This document shows positions 34,649-45,344 of a stretch of DNA of 64,000 nucleotides, in pieces. The stretch is from contig NZ_VDEZ01000004.1 of assembly GCF_017922435.1 (NCBI RefSeq), forward strand, positions 248,001 to 312,000. The letters are read 5' to 3'. Positions within the stretch are counted from its first letter, which is position 1. The number at the start of each line of letters is the position of its first letter. Source of the stretch: Thalassospira sp. ER-Se-21-Dark (GTDB lineage: Bacteria; Pseudomonadota; Alphaproteobacteria; Rhodospirillales; Thalassospiraceae). The notes beneath the pieces are model-generated. The model was not told the origin of the DNA, did no database searches, and saw nothing but the letters and a program-made list of their open reading frames with translations. A program made the position numbers and the translations under genes.

Positions 34649-36412
34649 TCAATCGGGTTTAATGCCTAGGGCTTTCAAGAGCGGTTTGATATAGGGTGCA
34701 TACGGTTTCCAGCGTTCAACACTGGTCTGATAAAGTCCCTGTCGGACCTGTGCCGCACTCGCAGTCCGGACCGAGCGCTCTGTCTTGTGGAAATCCAGCA
34801 TCGCGTCATCCCAAGGCAGGCCGAGAAAGTCGATCAGCCTGCGGGCTTCGGGTTCGATATTGGTGACCAGATCTTCGTAATTGATCTCGATAAACCGATC
34901 CTTTGGCAGGACGGCGCGCCAATGCGCCATCAGGTCCTCATAGGCGCGATAAAACTCGCCAAGTTCTGTCTGGTTGCAGGTATAGACCTGCAAATTGGCA
35001 AACCGCTTGGAATAGCACGACAGACACGTATCGACCGGATTGCGGCGACAATGAATGATCTTGGCACCCGGCACGGAAAGCAGGATCAACCCAACCCAGG
35101 AAAAGTTCCCCAGCATCTTGTCGATGATCAGCTTTGTCGCCGGGGTGGGCGGATACATCGCGTTGACTTCTTCGCGATAGGATTTCGCCAGTTCCGCGAG
35201 CAGCGCAGAATTGCCGATTTTATCATGGTCTTCCGGCTGACTGGGGAAAAGCGTGCTAAACAGCCGGTCCTTGATTTTCGGGAATGTCCGCAACTCGCCC
35301 GTTGCCAATGTTTCTGGATGACTGCCTAGTATTTGTTCAGTCAGCGTGCTGCCACAGCGCGGCATGCCAACGATAAAGGCATGAGATGGGCCGTTGTCGT
35401 AGTGTTGCGGCAGGTCTTTGAACAGCTCCGCCGGAAAATAATCGGCAATCGCCCTGACGCGCCCGCAGGCGATTTTGGAATCATAGGCCTTTTGCGTCGG
35501 CGTGTTTTCGGCGAAGTCCTGACGGCGCAGCGCATTGGCGGCATCAAGATGGTGGATGGCCTGCTTTGGGTCTTTGCTGTCGATATAGGCCTTGCCAAGT
35601 GCAAAGCCGATCATCTCCCGATCAACCTTTTGCAGTACGGTGTCAGTATCGTTCAGGATATCGACCATCATCTTGATTTCGGGACTGTCAGGCTTGAACT
35701 TCATGACATCGGCCAGATCATGCCAAGCACGCCCTGACTTGGGGTTTTGGGCAATGACTTTCCGGAAGCATTCCTGCGCACCTTCCAGATCGCCCATGTG
35801 ACGTTTTGCTTCGCCAAGTTGTAGCAGATTGCTTGTTCGGCGTTCCGGATCATCCGGGCCGATCTCTTCTGCGCGGGCCAGGTATTCCAGTGCTTCTTTT
35901 TCACGCCCGACCTTAAGCAATGCTGCCCCAAGATTGTTCAATGCCTGCCAGTTATCGGGACTGAAGCTGACAGCTTTTTCAAGGATGGTGATGCCTTGGG
36001 TGATGTGTTCTGCCTGAATAAGGTAAACGCCAAGGTCGCTATAGGTCTGTCCATGGGTTGGGAACTTCCGGATCGCGGCAAAAAGGATTTGCTGAACGAG
36101 ATCATACCGGCCTGCACTGGCAAAAATGCCGGCAAGTTCACGGAAATAGTCAATTTTGCTGTCAGGCAAATTGCAGGCGGATTGCAGCAACTGTGCGGCT
36201 TCGTTCAGATTGCCCGTTGCACGGTGGATCTGCGCCATCATCATCAAGACGGGACCATAGCCTGGCGCGGTGGACATCGCCTGCTGCGCGCGTGCAAGGG
36301 CATCCGCGGCGTTGCCTGATGCAAGGGCGCTTCGCGCGGCCTGGATCAGTTTGTCAGCCTTTTGGCGGTTGCGCTTTTCGGCGAAACTCGATGGTGATGC
36401 TGGCTTGGTCAT
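34649..36412 (-). CDS. TPR-containing sulfotransferase
   Basis: 587 residues. The N-terminal ~300 residues are tandem TPRs (AADALARAQQAMSTAPGYGPVLMMMAQIHRATGNLNEAAQLLQSA and onward). The sulfotransferase domain starts near 340: GMPRCGSTLTEQIL at 349 is the PAPS loop, IIHCRRNPVDTCLSCYS carries the 3'-phosphate-binding Arg, and INYEDLVTN follows. No signal peptide. Same architecture as the protein at 26620-28380, but TPR and catalytic parts have diverged (G-C-G-S against G-S-G-T in the loop region), so the two probably act on different targets. Start ATG 36412 has no good ribosome site. Confidence 0.9.
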   Translation of the reverse strand: MTKPASPSSFAEKRNRQKADKLIQAARSALASGNAADALARAQQAMSTAPGYGPVLMMMAQIHRATGNLNEAAQLLQSACNLPDSKIDYFRELAGIFASAGRYDLVQQILFAAIRKFPTHGQTYSDLGVYLIQAEHITQGITILEKAVSFSPDNWQALNNLGAALLKVGREKEALEYLARAEEIGPDDPERRTSNLLQLGEAKRHMGDLEGAQECFRKVIAQNPKSGRAWHDLADVMKFKPDSPEIKMMVDILNDTDTVLQKVDREMIGFALGKAYIDSKDPKQAIHHLDAANALRRQDFAENTPTQKAYDSKIACGRVRAIADYFPAELFKDLPQHYDNGPSHAFIVGMPRCGSTLTEQILGSHPETLATGELRTFPKIKDRLFSTLFPSQPEDHDKIGNSALLAELAKSYREEVNAMYPPTPATKLIIDKMLGNFSWVGLILLSVPGAKIIHCRRNPVDTCLSCYSKRFANLQVYTCNQTELGEFYRAYEDLMAHWRAVLPKDRFIEINYEDLVTNIEPEARRLIDFLGLPWDDAMLDFHKTERSVRTASAAQVRQGLYQTSVERWKPYAPYIKPLLKALGIKPD

Positions 36413-36501
36413 GAAGCTGATTTAATCCCGATGCGAAAGGTAAGGTCAAGCTTAGCGGCAAAGGGGTAAGCAAACTGTTAGGGCAGGGATAGCGAAACGA
36501 A

Positions 36502-36529
36502 AAACGCCCGGCCGATTGGCCGGGCGTTT
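36502..36529 (-). terminator. Terminator of glnBA
   Basis: 12-bp perfect stem AAACGCCCGGCC / GGCCGGGCGTTT with loop GATT, followed on the minus strand by TCGTTTCG. Thirty bases beyond the glnA stop. Confidence 0.92.
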
Positions 36530-36558
36530 CGCGTAAGCATTGTCTTCCGGATGGAAGA

Positions 36559-37968
36559 TCAGCCGCTGTAGTACATGTCGAATTCGACCGGGTGCGGAGC
36601 CTGTTCGAAACGAACGACTTCTTCCATTTTCAGTGCGATGTATGCGTCGATCAGGTCGTCGGTCATCACATCGCCTTTTTTCAGGAATTCGCGGTCTGCG
36701 TCGAGGCTGTCGAGAGCTTCGTGCAGCGAACGGCAAACGGTCGGAACTTCTTTGAGCTCTTCCGGCGGAAGGTCATAGAGGTTTTTGTCCATTGCTTCGC
36801 CCGGGTGGATCTTGTTCTCGATACCGTCAAGGCCAGCCATCAGCATTGCAGAGAATGCGAGATACGGGTTGGCAAGGGCATCCGGGAAGCGGATCTCAAC
36901 GCGTTTGCCTTTCGGAGACGCGGTGTACGGGATACGGCAGGAAGCGGAACGGTTACGTGCAGAATATGCCAGCAGAACCGGTGCTTCGAAGCCCGGGACT
37001 AGACGCTTGTAAGAGTTGGTCGTCGGGTTGGTGAAAGCGTTCAGTGCTTTGGCGTGCTTGATGATACCGCCGATGTAGTACAGAGCGGTTTCAGAAAGGT
37101 CAGCATAGCCATTGCCAGCAAACAGCGGTTTGCCTTCGTGCCAGATCGACTGGTGGGTGTGCATGCCCGAGCCGTTGTCACCGAAGATCGGTTTCGGCAT
37201 GAAGGTTGCGGTTTTGCCATACTGGTGTGCAACCATGTGGATGCAGTATTTGTAAACCTGAACCGCGTCAGCATGTTCGATCAGGGTGCCGAATGCGATA
37301 CCCAGTTCGTGCTGCGACGGGGCAACTTCGTGGTGGTGCTTTTCGCAACGCACGCCCATTTCGTTGATGTAGTTGACCATTTCGGCACGGATGTCGTTTG
37401 CCGAGTCAACAGGCGGTACCGGGAAGTAACCACCCTTCGGACCCGGACGGTGGCCGCGGTTGCCGCCTTCGAATTCGGTGCCGGTGTTGTACGGACCTTC
37501 TTCGGAGTCAAGCGCGTAGGCCATGCTTTCCTGCGAGGTGCTCCAACGAACGTCGTCGAACATGAAGAATTCCGGTTCTGCGCCGAAATATGCGGTGTCG
37601 CCGATACCAGCGGATTTCATGTATGCCAGTGCGCGTTTCGCGGTCGAACGCGGGCAACGCTCGTAACCCTGGCCGGTGGCCGGTTCGATAACGTCACAAA
37701 CAAGGATCAGGGTCGGCTGCGCGGTGAACGGATCAACAACGGCGGTCGACGGATCCGGCATCAGGATCATGTCGGATTCGTTGATTTCTTTCCAACCGGA
37801 GATCGACGAACCGTCGAACATAATGCCGTCAACAAAGACGTCTTCGTCGATGGTGCAGATATCCTGTGCGGTGTGCTGCCATTTACCTTTGGTATCGGTA
37901 AAGCGCAGATCGACAAACTGGATGCCTTTTTCTTTGATCAGATTAAGTACAGAAGCAGCGTCAGACAT
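36559..37968 (-). CDS. glnA: Glutamine synthetase, type I
   Basis: 469 residues: ATP-dependent ligation of ammonia to glutamate, as a dodecamer. [40 protein letters not shown] and [11 protein letters not shown] are the metal and substrate signatures. Tyr398 in [10 protein letters not shown] is the adenylylation site, so activity is probably tuned by GlnE as in other proteobacteria. AAGGG lies eight bases before the ATG. Downstream of glnB with a 62-base gap and no terminator, so cotranscribed. Confidence 0.98.
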   Translation of the reverse strand: MSDAASVLNLIKEKGIQFVDLRFTDTKGKWQHTAQDICTIDEDVFVDGIMFDGSSISGWKEINESDMILMPDPSTAVVDPFTAQPTLILVCDVIEPATGQGYERCPRSTAKRALAYMKSAGIGDTAYFGAEPEFFMFDDVRWSTSQESMAYALDSEEGPYNTGTEFEGGNRGHRPGPKGGYFPVPPVDSANDIRAEMVNYINEMGVRCEKHHHEVAPSQHELGIAFGTLIEHADAVQVYKYCIHMVAHQYGKTATFMPKPIFGDNGSGMHTHQSIWHEGKPLFAGNGYADLSETALYYIGGIIKHAKALNAFTNPTTNSYKRLVPGFEAPVLLAYSARNRSASCRIPYTASPKGKRVEIRFPDALANPYLAFSAMLMAGLDGIENKIHPGEAMDKNLYDLPPEELKEVPTVCRSLHEALDSLDADREFLKKGDVMTDDLIDAYIALKMEEVVRFEQAPHPVEFDMYYSG

Positions 37969-38030
37969 GATGCAACCCTTTAAAACTCATAAACAGTTAC
38001 CGTATGGTGTTCAACGAAAGGCGTGACCGA

Positions 38031-38774
<744 letters not shown>

Positions 38775-39947
38775 ATGACCGAATTCGTCGGCAATCCACT
38801 TTTCGCTTCGGGCGGGATCACGATCTTCGAAGTGATGAACGAACTGGCCCAGAAACATAAGGCCATTAATCTGGGGCAGGGTGCGCCGGATGAAGATGGC
38901 CCGGCCGATATTCGAGAAGCCGCCGCCAAGGCAACGATGGAACTGTCCAACCAGTATCCGCCGCTGGCTGGTGTGCCCGAACTGCTTCAGGCCGTTGCCG
39001 ACCATAACAAGCGATTTTATGGCATCGAGGTTGATCCGAAAAAAGAAGTGCTGGTTTCCGTCGGTGCGACCGAGGGGTTGGCCGACGTGATCATTGGTTT
39101 GGTCGCACCCGGTGATGAAGTCATCCTGATCGAACCACTTTATGACAGCTACCTTCCGATGGTGAAGCTGGCGGGCGGCATTCCCAAACTGGTGCGCGTT
39201 ACCCCGCCGCACTGGGAATTGCCACGTGACGAACTGGCGGCGGCCTTTTCGGAAAAAACCAAGCTGATCCTGCTGAATTCGCCGCAGAACCCGTGCTCGA
39301 AGGTTTACGGTGATGACGAGCTGCAATTCATTGCCGATCTATGCATCAAGCATGATGTGATTGCACTCTGTGACGAGGTTTATGAGCATCTGGTCTTTGA
39401 CGGGCGCAAGCACAAACCATTGATGACGTTCCCGGGCATGCATGAGCGCACCGTGCGCATCGGATCGGCGGGCAAGACCTTCTCGCTGACCGGCTGGAAG
39501 ATTGGCTATATTACGGCTTGTGCAAAGCTGATGGAGCCGATCAAGAAGGCGCATCAGTTCCTAGTCTTTACCGTCGCACCCGATCTGCAGCACGGTGTCG
39601 CCTATGGGCTTAACAAGGACGATTCCTATTTCGAAAACTTCACCGCCAACATGCAGGCCAAGCGTGACTACCTGATGAATGGGCTTAAGGAAGTCGGATT
39701 TGATGTCCTTGACTCACAAGGCACCTATTTCATCACCTGCGATTTCCGCCCGCTTGGCTATGATTGCGATGATGTCGAGTTCTGCCAGATCATGATCAAG
39801 AAAGCCGGTGTGGTCGCCATCCCGGTATCGGCCTTCTATCAGGGTGAAGATGGCGGTGTGCGCAATTTTGTGCGGTTCTGCTTCTGCAAGGACGAAGCCA
39901 AGATGGCAGAGGCGATTGCACGCATGAAAAAGGCTTTTGCCAAGTAA
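38775..39947 (+). CDS. Class I/II pyridoxal-phosphate aminotransferase
   Basis: 390 residues, fold type I. SAGKTFSLTGWKIGY holds the Schiff-base Lys. INLGQGAPDEDGP, YPPLAGVPELLQAV, SPQNPCSKVY (PLP/substrate Asn) and CDEVYEHLVFD are family features. Closest in layout to the YbdL/kynurenine aminotransferase group, which use methionine, glutamine or aromatic donors. The substrate is not fixed by sequence. Standard length. Divergent from glnB but with a wide gap, so shared control is not implied. Confidence 0.94.
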   Translation: MTEFVGNPLFASGGITIFEVMNELAQKHKAINLGQGAPDEDGPADIREAAAKATMELSNQYPPLAGVPELLQAVADHNKRFYGIEVDPKKEVLVSVGATEGLADVIIGLVAPGDEVILIEPLYDSYLPMVKLAGGIPKLVRVTPPHWELPRDELAAAFSEKTKLILLNSPQNPCSKVYGDDELQFIADLCIKHDVIALCDEVYEHLVFDGRKHKPLMTFPGMHERTVRIGSAGKTFSLTGWKIGYITACAKLMEPIKKAHQFLVFTVAPDLQHGVAYGLNKDDSYFENFTANMQAKRDYLMNGLKEVGFDVLDSQGTYFITCDFRPLGYDCDDVEFCQIMIKKAGVVAIPVSAFYQGEDGGVRNFVRFCFCKDEAKMAEAIARMKKAFAK

Positions 39948-39982
39948 GCCGTGGGCGCAAAACAAGGCATTTGAAAGAACAG

Positions 39983-40012
39983 CGGGCCGACATGGAAATG
40001 TCGGCCCGTTTT
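39983..40012. terminator. Rho-independent terminator between convergent genes
   Basis: Perfect 11-bp stem CGGGCCGACAT / ATGTCGGCCCG with loop GGAA and trailing TTTT on the plus strand. Confidence 0.92.
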
Positions 40013-40033
40013 GGTTGCGCGAGGGCGATGGTG

Positions 40034-40384
40034 TCAGGCCGTTTGTTCAAGTGTGCCCTGTCCCTGAAGCGGCAGGCCCGCCTCGCGCCAGTCATTCTTG
40101 CCTTCGTGATAATCGCGCACATTGCTGTAGCCAAGCTTGGTCAGCGCCATCTGGGCTATGCCGGAATTCTTGCACGGGCCACTGGCGCAATAGACAACAA
40201 TCGGTGCATCCAGATCGGGCAGGATCTGTTTGATGCCCTCATCAATCGCATCATGGGGAATGTTGATCGCACCGGGCAGGTGGGCATCAACATAATACCG
40301 CGCCGGAAGCGCTTCGATCAGGGTCGGGGCATTTGCGGTGCCAAGGGCGGCCTTAAGCTCGTCACGGGTAATGGTTCTGGTCAT
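40034..40384 (-). CDS. Rhodanese-like domain protein
   Basis: 116 residues, a single rhodanese domain. ALPARYYVDAHLPGAINIPHD is the conserved entry segment. The active loop is VVYCASGPCKNSG, with the catalytic Cys and a second Cys five residues on, unlike the usual C-x4-R loop. Probably moves sulfane sulfur or acts in redox sensing. It is divergent from a LysR regulator with 136 bases between them. Confidence 0.92.
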   Translation of the reverse strand: MTRTITRDELKAALGTANAPTLIEALPARYYVDAHLPGAINIPHDAIDEGIKQILPDLDAPIVVYCASGPCKNSGIAQMALTKLGYSNVRDYHEGKNDWREAGLPLQGQGTLEQTA

Positions 40385-40520
40385 TTTCCAATCTCCATCA
40401 GGAATATCGTTGGTTGATGGGATCAGTATTAATGTGCGTCTACGCGAAGTAAATTTGCGATAAATCGATTAGTATGTGCAATAATGCGAATAATCAGATG
40501 GCGCGTTCGGAGGATTGCAC

Positions 40521-41390
40521 ATGCTGGAATGGGATGATTTGAAACTGGTGCTGGCGGTGGGGCGCGCGCGCAGCATCACGCAGGCGGCCAGACAAACCGG
40601 CATTCACCATTCCACGTTGTTTCGCCGCATGGCTGATATTGAAAGTCGCATCGGTGCCAAGCTGTTTGAGCGGCAGCAGGGTGATTATCAACCAACGCCA
40701 GCGGGCTTGGCGGCCATCGAAACCGCCGAAAAGCTTGAAGCCGAAATGGCCGTGCTTGCCCGAACGCTGGCCGGACAGGATATCCGCCCGTCAGGCACGG
40801 TGCGCCTGACCACGACCGATACGTTGCTTCACGCCGTGCTGGCAGATGATCTTGCGGCGTTTGCGCAGGCCTATCCCGAAATCACTGTGCAGGTCGTGAC
40901 CGATAACCGGTTTTATGATCTCAACCGCCATGATGCCGATATCGCCATCCGGCCCAGCAATGCGCCGAATGAAAATCTGGTTGGGCGGCAAATTGCTCCG
41001 ATCCGGTCGGTGGTTTGTGCGGCAAAGGGTATGGGTGATCCCAAGGACGGTGATGGGCCGTGGATCACCTGCGATGAAAGCCTTGCCCATATCAAGGCCG
41101 CCCGGTGGCGTGACAAACATTTTCACGATCAGCATGTCACGATGCGCAGCAATTCACTTTTGAATGTGGCGCGGCTGGTCAATGCCGGGGCGGGTTATGC
41201 GGTACTGCCGGTGTTTCTTGCCGGGGCATTTGACAATATCGCGATCCTTGGTGACGCGATTGACGGGCTTGATAATGATCTTTGGATGCTGATGCACCGC
41301 GATCTTAAAGCTGTGCCGCGCGTTCGGGCCTTCAATGACTTTATGTTTCCGAGGCTTAAGGCCAAATCAGCCCTGTTTGCCGGCGCGTGA
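40521..41390 (+). CDS. LysR family transcriptional regulator
   Basis: 289 residues. The helix-turn-helix is DDLKLVLAVGRARSITQAARQTGIHHSTLFRRMADIE at ~5-41. The effector domain begins GTVRLTTTDTLLHAVLADDLAAFA. CGGAGGA six bases upstream decides the ATG at 40521; a TTG at 40515 sits inside the ribosome site. Likely controls the divergent rhodanese gene. Effector unknown. Confidence 0.94.
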   Translation: MLEWDDLKLVLAVGRARSITQAARQTGIHHSTLFRRMADIESRIGAKLFERQQGDYQPTPAGLAAIETAEKLEAEMAVLARTLAGQDIRPSGTVRLTTTDTLLHAVLADDLAAFAQAYPEITVQVVTDNRFYDLNRHDADIAIRPSNAPNENLVGRQIAPIRSVVCAAKGMGDPKDGDGPWITCDESLAHIKAARWRDKHFHDQHVTMRSNSLLNVARLVNAGAGYAVLPVFLAGAFDNIAILGDAIDGLDNDLWMLMHRDLKAVPRVRAFNDFMFPRLKAKSALFAGA

Positions 41391-41401
41391 TTGGCCAAAG
41401 A

Positions 41402-41425
41402 AAAAGCCGGGTTTCCCCGGCTTTT
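41402..41425. terminator. Bidirectional terminator
   Basis: 10-bp stem AAAAGCCGGG / CCCGGCTTTT with loop TTTC between the convergent LysR and Gfo/Idh/MocA genes. Confidence 0.9.
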
Positions 41426-41453
41426 GTGCAGTTGAGTATCGGCAATACGTTGA

Positions 41454-42455
41454 TCAGGATTTGACCATTTCCCAGCTGCCGGTTTTGGCAGAGCGGGCAA
41501 ACGCATCCAAAATCTGCATATTGGCAATTGCGTCTTCAATCGGATAATCGACCGGGCTTTCGCCGGCAAAGATCTTAGTCGCGGCTTCACCCTGCAGGGT
41601 GTACTGGTTGCAGACCGGGAATTTGATTTCGCGCGCGTCGTCAAAGCCCGGCTGTTTCTGACCGGCAACGCGAATGACCGCTTCGTTTTCCGGCACAGCA
41701 TTAAAGGGCATCAGGATCTCAATCCGGCCTTCGGTGCCAAGGATATGCACACGCTGTACGGCGGCCGACTGGGTGCCACACACAAAGCTCGCCTGCAGGC
41801 CGGATCCGAAATCAAGCATGCCAGATACCAAACGGTCGGTACCGAATTTTGGGTCCTTGTCCATCAGCGACACCACGCGGACGGGCTCCTTGCCGGTGAT
41901 AAAGCGCGGGCCCACAATGCAATAGCAGCCGATATCAAGCAATCCGCCGCCGCCAATGTCCTTTTTATTGCGGACATTGTTCGGATCGGCATTGAAATAG
42001 GTGAAGATGCTTTGCACCGTGGTAAGTGTGCCGATCTGACCGCTTTCGACGATCTTGCGGGCTTCCAGCCATTGCGGATGATGGCGGACCATAAAGGCCT
42101 CAAGCACCTGCTTGCCGCTTTTGTCGCGGGCGCTAATCAGCCGCTTGGCATCTTCGGTATCAAGGCCGATCGGTTTTTCACACAATACATGCTTTCCGGC
42201 CTCAAGTGCCTTGATCGTCCATTCGACATGCAAATGGTTGGGCAGGGGATTGTAGATCGCCTCGATTGACGGATCAGCCAGCAGTTCTTCATACGAACCA
42301 TAGGCGCGCGGAATGCGCATGTTTTCAGCGACCTCACGGGTCTTTTCAAGATCACGACCGGCAATCGCCAGGATTTCAAGCTGATCGCTTTCCTGCATGG
42401 CCGGGATGACCTTTTCCGTGCCGATCTTGGCGGTGCTAAGGATGCCCCACTTCAT
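41454..42455 (-). CDS. Gfo/Idh/MocA family oxidoreductase
   Basis: 333 residues. N-terminal Rossmann fold (WGILSTAKIGTEKVIPAM, a GxxxxAxxG form), the nicotinamide-side EKPIGLD (Glu-Lys-Pro, with catalytic Lys), and the C-terminal alpha/beta domain with GGGGLLDIGCYCIVGPRF. NAD(P)-dependent oxidation of a sugar, inositol or dihydrodiol; the GLLDIGCY segment is common in dihydrodiol dehydrogenase / D-xylose dehydrogenase-like members. No signal peptide. Confidence 0.94.
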   Translation of the reverse strand: MKWGILSTAKIGTEKVIPAMQESDQLEILAIAGRDLEKTREVAENMRIPRAYGSYEELLADPSIEAIYNPLPNHLHVEWTIKALEAGKHVLCEKPIGLDTEDAKRLISARDKSGKQVLEAFMVRHHPQWLEARKIVESGQIGTLTTVQSIFTYFNADPNNVRNKKDIGGGGLLDIGCYCIVGPRFITGKEPVRVVSLMDKDPKFGTDRLVSGMLDFGSGLQASFVCGTQSAAVQRVHILGTEGRIEILMPFNAVPENEAVIRVAGQKQPGFDDAREIKFPVCNQYTLQGEAATKIFAGESPVDYPIEDAIANMQILDAFARSAKTGSWEMVKS

Positions 42456-42784
42456 TCCGATACTCCGTCTGTTTTTCTATTATTTGGCCGTTTCCATGCC
42501 AAGGCAGGCAAGCAACCCTTTATATATGGTGTCTTGGTAACCTGCATTTGTGGCAATAGCCTGTTATTGGACCAGATTAATTAAGCCATGTGAGCATGGA
42601 TGCAAGATGTTCAGACGGGTGGGGTGCCCAATTTACGGATAGGAAAGGACACAGAATCCCGATCAGGATTGCTCAAGCCCGCAAAAATCGGTGCTTTGAA
42701 CAACTTGGCGGAAATCGGGCTAAAAAATTGAAAATATGCGCTTGACGTTGGGGGCCTCGGGCCATATAAACCGCGCCACACGAT
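42456..42784. other. Intergenic region before tRNA-His
   Basis: 329 bases with no supported gene. The right end carries the tRNA-His promoter; the left end should hold the leftward promoter of the oxidoreductase, not identified. AT-rich in the middle. Confidence 0.65.
42742..42770 (+). promoter_or_regulatory. Sigma-70 promoter of tRNA-His
   Basis: TTGACG, 17-base spacer, TATAAA, ending 15 bases before the tRNA. Close to consensus, as expected for a stable RNA gene. Confidence 0.9.
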
Positions 42785-42862
42785 GGCGGGTGTAGCTCAG
42801 GTGGTTAGAGCACCAGTTTGTGGCACTGGGGGCCGTGGGTTCAAGTCCCATCACTCGCCCCA
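42785..42862 (+). tRNA. tRNA-His (GTG)
   Basis: Full cloverleaf: acceptor GCGGGTG / CACTCGC, D-stem GCTC/GAGC, anticodon loop TTGTGGC with GTG at 34-36, T-loop TTCAAGT. The extra G before position 1 and C73 form the G-1:C73 pair specific to tRNA-His. CCA is encoded. Confidence 0.98.
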
Positions 42863-42868
42863 TTTGTG

Positions 42869-42898
42869 AAAAGGTCAGGCAGAAATGCCTGGCCTTTT
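42869..42898 (+). terminator. Terminator after tRNA-His
   Basis: 13-bp stem AAAAGGTCAGGCA / TGCCTGGCCTTTT with one G-T pair and loop GAAA, then GTCTTTT. Separates the tRNA from the GT41 gene. Confidence 0.9.
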
Positions 42899-42996
42899 GT
42901 CTTTTGCGCACCTTTTTGCCGCAGCCCCGGTTGCCTTTGACGGGTGATCGACTAGACTGCCCGAAAATATCAATGTTCGGGGCGATATGGGGCGGC

Positions 42997-45177
42997 ATGG
43001 CGAAGCTCAAAGTTGATCAGGCAATGAAGCGCGCAAAGGCGCATATGCGCAAAGGCGAAATGGCCGAGGCGCGCGCCCTTTATGAAGCCGTCCTTGCCGA
43101 TTATCCCAAAAACGAACGCGTCAAAACGGCCCTTGCCGAACTCAGCGGCCCTGTGAAGGTAGCTGCCCCTTCAAAGGGTGCTGCGTCCGGTACTACCGAG
43201 CCACCGGCCGAGGTGTTTGCCAAACTTTCGCAAGCCTATCAGGCCGGTCGTTTGCAAGATGTGCATGCCATGACCGGGCAGCTTTTGAGCCAGTATGGCA
43301 ATTCTGCCAAGCTGTGGAACTTCCGTGCTGCGGTCAGCAGCAATCTGAACCTGCTTGACGATGCCGAGCAGGCCTTGCGACAGGTCGTGCGCCTGCAGCC
43401 GGGCATGGTTGCGGCCAAAAGCAACCTTGGCGTCATTCTGGAACGTCTTGGCAAGTTGGCCGAGGCAGAGGAATGCTATCGCGCGGTGATTGCGAGCGCC
43501 CCCGAATTTGCCGAGGCGCATAACAATCTGGGTAACATCCTTAAAAGTAGCGGCAAGCTTGAAGAAGCCCAAGGCTGCTATATCAATGCAATTGCGCGCA
43601 AGGCAGATTATGCTGACGCGCATTATAACCTTGCCAACACGCTCCGCGAACGCGACCAGCTTGAAGACGCCAAACAGCAATATTTCAAGACGCTCAAGCT
43701 GCAGCCGAAACTGGCTGAAGCCTGGTACGGCCTTGGGCAAACCTTGGCGGAGCTTAAATCTGCGCCAGAAGCGGTTGAAGCGTATCAACGCGCCCTTGCC
43801 ATCAAACCGGGCTACGTTTTGGCGATTGTTGAGCTATTGCGCGAACAAAGCCGTTTGTGTGACTGGCGGGCGTGTGATCTGTTTGATCAGTATGGCGCAC
43901 AGCTTGGCGTCACGGGCGAGGCTGCCTTGCCATTCCCGTTGCTGCCGTTTGAGGATAACCCGGCCCATCAACTGGCCCGGTCGCGCAACTGGGCACAAAG
44001 CCACTTCTCGGCCGCCGCCCCGGTATCCACGATCCAGCCAACCCCGGCGGACGGGCGCAAAATCCGGTTGGGCTATTTCTCGGCCGATTTTCATGATCAC
44101 GCCACCATGTTCCTGATGGCCGGCATTCTGCGCCATCATGACAGGTCGAAATTCGAGATCTTTGCGTTCAGCTATGGCCATACCACGGATGGCGCACAAC
44201 GCGATCAGATGTTGGAGAATGTTGACCAGTTCTTTGATGTGCAGGAAATGTCGGATGGCGTTCTGGTCGCATTTGCCCGCGAACAGAACCTTGATATCGC
44301 AATCGACCTCAAGGGCTATACCCGCAACAGCCGTCTGGAACCGTTTGCCAAACGCGTGGCACCGTTGCAGATCAGCTACCTTGGCTATCCCGGTACGCTT
44401 GGCGCAGATTTCATCGATTATATCATCGCTGACCCGGTCGTCATTCCGCCCGAACAGCGCAGCGGTTATCACGAGAAGATCATTTATCTGCCGGGGTGCT
44501 ATCAGCCCAATGACAATACGCGCGACATCTCGAACAAGCCGATGACGCGCGCCGAGCTTGGCCTGCCCGAAGATGGTTTTGTGTTCTGTTGTCTGAACAA
44601 CAACTACAAAATCATGCCAGCCGAATTTGCCATCTGGATGCGGGTGATGAAGAAGGTTGAAGGCAGTGTGCTCTGGCTTTGGTGCAATGATGATGTCGCC
44701 AAGACCAACCTGCGCGAGAGTGCGGAAAAGCATGGGGTTTCGGGTGACCGTCTGATCTTTGCCGGTTACATGCCGCAGTCCGAGCATCTCGCGCGCTTGC
44801 GCCATGCCGACCTGTTTATCGATACCTTTAATGTCAATGCACACACGACCGCCAGTGACGCGCTCTGGGCCGGATTGCCGGTGGTGACACTGGCCGGAAA
44901 ACAGTTCGCCGCCCGCGTTGCCGCCAGCCTGCTGTCGGTTATCGGCCTGCCGGAACTGACCGCCGAAACGCCCGAGGCCTATGAGGAGCTCATTCTCAAG
45001 CTCGCGCAAAACCCCGACATGCTGGCAGATCTGCGCACCAAGCTTGACGCAAATCGCCTAACCCAACCTCTGTTTGATACCGAAGGCTACACGCGCGGGT
45101 TTGAGCAGGGGCTGGAGCAGGCGTTTGTGCAAAGGTTGGCTGGGGAAGCGTTTTCGGACATTGCGGTTAATGTCTAG
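42997..45177 (+). CDS. TPR protein with SPINDLY/OGT-type glycosyltransferase domain (GT41)
   Basis: 726 residues. TPRs fill ~15-310 (AEAHNNLGNILKSSGKLEEAQGCYINAI and DAHYNLANTLRERDQLEDAKQQYFKTL are textbook repeats). The GT41 catalytic part runs ~355-715. LGYFSADFHDHATMFLM contains the His region of the O-GlcNAc transferase active site. FVFCCLNNNYKIMPAEFAIWMRVMKKV carries the nucleotide-binding Lys, and NVNAHTTASDALWAGLPVVTLAG is the UDP-binding segment. Predicted to add GlcNAc or fucose to Ser/Thr of cytoplasmic or flagellar proteins. GGGGCGG precedes ATG 42997; longer frames run into the tRNA. Confidence 0.93.
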   Translation: MAKLKVDQAMKRAKAHMRKGEMAEARALYEAVLADYPKNERVKTALAELSGPVKVAAPSKGAASGTTEPPAEVFAKLSQAYQAGRLQDVHAMTGQLLSQYGNSAKLWNFRAAVSSNLNLLDDAEQALRQVVRLQPGMVAAKSNLGVILERLGKLAEAEECYRAVIASAPEFAEAHNNLGNILKSSGKLEEAQGCYINAIARKADYADAHYNLANTLRERDQLEDAKQQYFKTLKLQPKLAEAWYGLGQTLAELKSAPEAVEAYQRALAIKPGYVLAIVELLREQSRLCDWRACDLFDQYGAQLGVTGEAALPFPLLPFEDNPAHQLARSRNWAQSHFSAAAPVSTIQPTPADGRKIRLGYFSADFHDHATMFLMAGILRHHDRSKFEIFAFSYGHTTDGAQRDQMLENVDQFFDVQEMSDGVLVAFAREQNLDIAIDLKGYTRNSRLEPFAKRVAPLQISYLGYPGTLGADFIDYIIADPVVIPPEQRSGYHEKIIYLPGCYQPNDNTRDISNKPMTRAELGLPEDGFVFCCLNNNYKIMPAEFAIWMRVMKKVEGSVLWLWCNDDVAKTNLRESAEKHGVSGDRLIFAGYMPQSEHLARLRHADLFIDTFNVNAHTTASDALWAGLPVVTLAGKQFAARVAASLLSVIGLPELTAETPEAYEELILKLAQNPDMLADLRTKLDANRLTQPLFDTEGYTRGFEQGLEQAFVQRLAGEAFSDIAVNV

Positions 45178-45344
45178 GCTTGTCTGATTGTGGTCTGATG
45201 TCACATTCCTGACGAAATAATTCCGAATAAGGGACGCATCTTCCGGCTCGATTGACTGGAAGGTTGTGCGTTGCGGTCCGCGGTCACATGGACTGCGTAT
45301 AGGTTTAGTGCGCATATGACCCCGACCTTCAAGGACTGATGGAT

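Noticed and set aside
42820-42996. Extended start of the GT41 gene
   Set aside because: It overlaps tRNA-His and its terminator.
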